From Beverwykella pulmonaria (Eukaryota; Ascomycota; Dothideomycetes; Pleosporales; Melanommataceae): 64,000 nt of DNA. This document shows positions 60,915-64,000 of this stretch, piece by piece. Position 1 is the stretch's first letter; each line of letters starts with the position of its first letter. The position numbers were made by a program, and so were the translations under genes. The notes beneath the pieces are model-generated. The model searched no databases and was not told the origin of the DNA. It worked only from the letters and a program-made list of their open reading frames with translations. Where the stretch lies: contig BCHH01000008.1 of the NCBI GenBank assembly GCA_001599595.1, positions 2,419,712-2,483,711 of the forward strand. Direction: 5' to 3'.

Positions 60915-62046
60915 TCTCCACGTAGGCGCGCTGCGCGGTTCGCAAAAATAGGCCACTGTCTCAGCGCAACTACGCTGAACTGTGCGGCCTGCCCCGACGC
61001 CCAATCAGCGGGCGTCAGGTGTGAACATCAACGCCCGCGTTCCGCGCCGGACAGGCGCCAAGCCATAGCCTCTCGCTTCGGGAGCGCTAAGGCGTAGCGT
61101 GGCCAAAGCGCGTCCGTGCAGCCCTAGTCGCTCTTGCCTGCTGCGAAAAGCCAAAACGACTGCAAAAACACACACTTCGACTTTTAGGGCCAAAGAAGCC
61201 CGCTTTTCGCTCAAAAAAACGTGGATTGTGTCATACAGATGCAGGGTCGCGCTTATCTCAAAAATCCCCATGTTTGTAGCTCGTGCACGGGGTGTTCTAT
61301 GGGAGTTCGCAGCGCGGCGATCGGGGTCGGGGTGCAGTAGCCGCCTAACCCTTGGGGATCCACAGCCAATGAGCCACTAGCAGACGCACTTGGCCCCTGC
61401 CCTGCCGCATATCACTTCGAGGAAAGAGAGCGAACAGCCGCGCCCGCTCGCTGGCAAACTGCGCCCCTCCCCGAGTCTCTGCTTGACGCTCCGCTTCCTT
61501 ATACACCGCCTGCGCCGTCGACGGGCACGCTGCTGCCCTCGTCACCGGCCATCACTCACATTGCACCTCTCGCACCCACCGTGCGGGCCCTTCTGGATCC
61601 CTGGATTCCGATTGCTGGCTGCTCCTGTTCTGCATTCCATCCTAAACGAGACGAGCATCGCGGACTCTCCCCGCCAACCCGCAATTGCACAACAGCAGCC
61701 CCAAGACCACAGGAAGGACGTCGGCGGTTTGAACGTTTGGGTGCGCGTGTGGGCTCCTTCTCGATTGCGACCAACAGCTCCAAGTGACTAGCACCACCAC
61801 ATCTCCTACCGCCAGCCAGCTCAAGGCGCGAAAGCCGCATCTTGCATTGTGCTACGGGGAAACATATCACGTCGTGGTGTCACCCGTCCCCACCGCATCG
61901 TAGAAACACGGCCAGATTTAGCGCGAAGCCCACTCTGACTTGCCTGACGCCTTTGCAAATACGTCAGGAATTGCGCTCCAGCACCCCGAGCGCGAAGCAG
62001 CCATCTCGTCTGGCTAACCTGACTTCTCTTTGCTGCAAGACCTACG

Positions 62047-64000
62047 ATGCCGTCTATGGTCCATGCGCCAATGATGAACAGCGTAGGATTCATGCTCAAA
62101 GATAAAACTGGAGACCCTGTAATATCTGCCTTCACCGCCGTGAATGGGAGAGCATCCCCGCCCTCGCCTCGAAGATTGAACAGTACCAACGGCAACGGCA
62201 TGACGGTGGACACCAACCACGTGAGACCAATTTCTCGACCGAGTCCGGACCAGAGCCAGGAGCAAAAAGGACCATTACCTGGACGAGAAGACTGGGCCTC
62301 TGCGCCACGGTTGTCTGAGAACGGCCAACAGAACGGCCACCACTCGGTCTCTCCCTCTCTTTCCGACCAAGACAGATCCCCGCACAGCCCAGGAAAGCGG
62401 AAACGATCGAGCTCAGAGGAGGACAATCGCTCGTATCACTCCCCAGACGGCACATTGGCACCATCCAGACGTCGCCTCGACTCATACGTTCCGAGAGACG
62501 ATTCTTCACCAAACCCAAATATGGAGCATCCCCAACAGCGAACTCTCCCTCCACTAGACCGAGCAGACCACGACAGGAATTGGCAACGGCGTGAATCCCA
62601 GGATATGGCGCACAGCAACTACTCAAATTCTCACCACCGTGACTCACACGACATGGAAGCCTCTCCAGATAGCATGAACCCACATTCTGGATCTCAAATG
62701 GTCAGTTCTGACGGAGTGGAAATGACACGGGCTGGCGTTCAAGTGGATCCCAAGAAAAGGAAGAGGGTGAGCATGGATGCAGCACTGGCAGCGAAGTCAT
62801 GCTAACGAACCAGCAGCAATTCGCGAATCGCACCAAGACCGGCTGTGGAACTTGTCGAAGGCGTAAGAAGAAGTGCGACGAGGCAAAGCCTGAATGTATG
62901 TGCTTGTCTAACTTTGATGTTCTCAATAACTGATTGATATCAAAGGTATCAACTGTACTCGCGGAGGATTCATCTGTGAAGGTTATGCGAACAAGATTCC
63001 ATGGCCAAAGAATGGACCCACGAAGCCACATCCACCACTCCAGTCTAAAGACCGCTTTCCCACAGAGTCTCCGGGCCAGCTATATCATAAGTAAGGTTTA
63101 CAAACCCTTTGGTTACGCAACGCTAATCACATTATGTAGCCATGGTTCCACTCGAGAAGGCTATCCAGACCCCAATGTTCCTAGTACAGGCGAAGGAGGC
63201 CGCGCCCGACCCATTGTCGTTGAAGAACATCAACAGCCTGCAAGAAACGGCTGGGGTAGCGGCTGGGGCGAGCCACCTCGAGCCTCGTACCCACCTGAGC
63301 ATCAAAATCATGCCCCAGCTGAATATTCTCATCCGCCAGCGTCTGCAGTTCATGGAAGGCCGCCCTCGAATGATCATCACGCACAACACCCGACACAAGG
63401 TCCGCCTTCGCAACGACAACATAACCCCCGAATTTACCACCATACCCCGCAAACAATGAGCCAGGTTGTCAACAGTTCGCCGGTTATTACTGCTGAGGCT
63501 GCGCTGCACCACCAGTCTCAACCGCAATCGCAGCCGCAATCGCAGCCCCAGCCCCAGTCTCAACCTCAGCAACCCCAGCAATCTCAGCATCAGCAGCTGC
63601 ACCAACAGCCACCTCAGCAGCCACCTCAACAACTACCTCCGCAACCGCCTCCGCAAGCACGTCACCAACCTCATCATCAACAAGCAATGCACCAGTCCCC
63701 TCCAGCTCCCAAGCCACCGGGGCCACCACCGTCACACTATGCTCCACCGCCACCAAGACCGCAAAAGACCGAAAAGGAGAAGATGTTAAGCGGTGAACCC
63801 TTCATGGCATATCATACTCAACTGGTTGAAGAACGGGAGCGGTGCAAGGGCGCGGTCTTTCGCTTCAACAGCACCAGCAACACCGCGGTGGAAATTGCTC
63901 AAGACGAACGCATGCGACATTTCCGTGGCATTCTGGCAGCGCGGTGGGTTCACCAGTTTCGCGGACCGAATCCACCAATGGCTGGACATCTCGGTACCCA
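62047..64000 (+). CDS. Zn2Cys6 regulator with Mac acetyltransferase-type domain, partial
   Basis: Exons 62047-62766, 62817-62895, 62946-63090 and 63140 onward, open to the right edge (602 aa visible). Residues 1-230 are polar and disordered. KKRKR just before the first junction may be a nuclear signal. The binuclear zinc cluster has Cys250, 253, 260, 267, 270 and 277 (CGTCRRRKKKC, CINC) and should bind DNA. A Gln/Pro/His-rich linker follows. From about residue 527 the sequence EKEKMLSGEPFMAY, LVEERERCKGAVFRFN matches the Mac domain found before the hexapeptide fold in maltose/galactoside O-acetyltransferases. The acetyltransferase body should lie beyond the window. Whether it is active or a sensor is unknown. 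Confidence 0.87.

Larger units (their letters stand above)
57855..62046. other. 4.2 kb gap, right part is long leader of regulator
   Basis: The DNA shifts from A+T-rich to G+C-rich near 58,300. No gene is recognised on either strand, although long noise frames occur (for example minus 59,358-59,954, 198 codons, low-complexity). The last 700 bp, rich in CT and CA tracts, is probably promoter and 5' leader of the Zn2Cys6 gene. Confidence 0.45.

Overview
The window is nuclear DNA of a filamentous ascomycete (Pezizomycotina, probably Dothideomycetes). Genes carry short GT...AG introns of about 45-140 bp. Their set is typically fungal: the phosphate regulator PHO81, the ER protein ICE2, the carboxypeptidase KEX1, an endosulfine, a HET-domain protein and a Zn2Cys6 regulator. 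No bacterial operon, CRISPR array, rRNA or convincing tRNA was seen. Exon boundaries were worked out by hand from splice sites, reading frame and remembered family conservation. Every multi-exon model given below keeps one frame from ATG to stop.

Region 1-29.8 kb: eight consecutive genes lie on the minus strand. In order they are a 7TM/fucose-permease-type MFS fusion, a GPI-anchored Cys-rich wall protein, the HECT ubiquitin ligase RSP5/hulA, an ABC1/UbiB kinase-like protein (MCP2/ADCK1 type), PHO81, the export karyopherin CRM1, a Kelch-repeat membrane protein and SKI8.

Region 29.8-47.8 kb: housekeeping genes on mixed strands. GUK1 is divergent from SKI8. It is followed by RAE1/GLE2 (mRNA export), an IGO-type endosulfine (minus), the SPOUT methyltransferase SFM1, KEX1, RAD52, MYG1 (minus) and ICE2. 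IGO/SFM1, SKI8/GUK1 and MYG1/ICE2 are divergent pairs.

Region 47.8-62 kb: gene-poor and accessory-looking. It holds a secreted Cys-rich protein of unknown function, a HET-domain gene, a secreted DUF1996 gene (minus), a decayed gene that resembles fungal retropepsin-like proteins, and long stretches with no recognisable gene. From about 52 to 58 kb the DNA is visibly A+T-richer; from 58.3 to 62 kb it is G+C-rich.

Region 62-64 kb: a Zn2Cys6 regulator runs off the right edge. After its DNA-binding domain and a Gln/Pro-rich linker it enters a maltose-acetyltransferase-like (Mac) domain, so it looks like a transcription factor fused to a sugar acetyltransferase.

The most notable points are the two fusions at opposite ends of the window, start codons cut or isolated by introns in PHO81 and SKI8, a HECT catalytic Cys codon split by an intron, a Thr at the leptomycin-B site of CRM1, and two possible dual-targeted enzymes (GUK1, MYG1).
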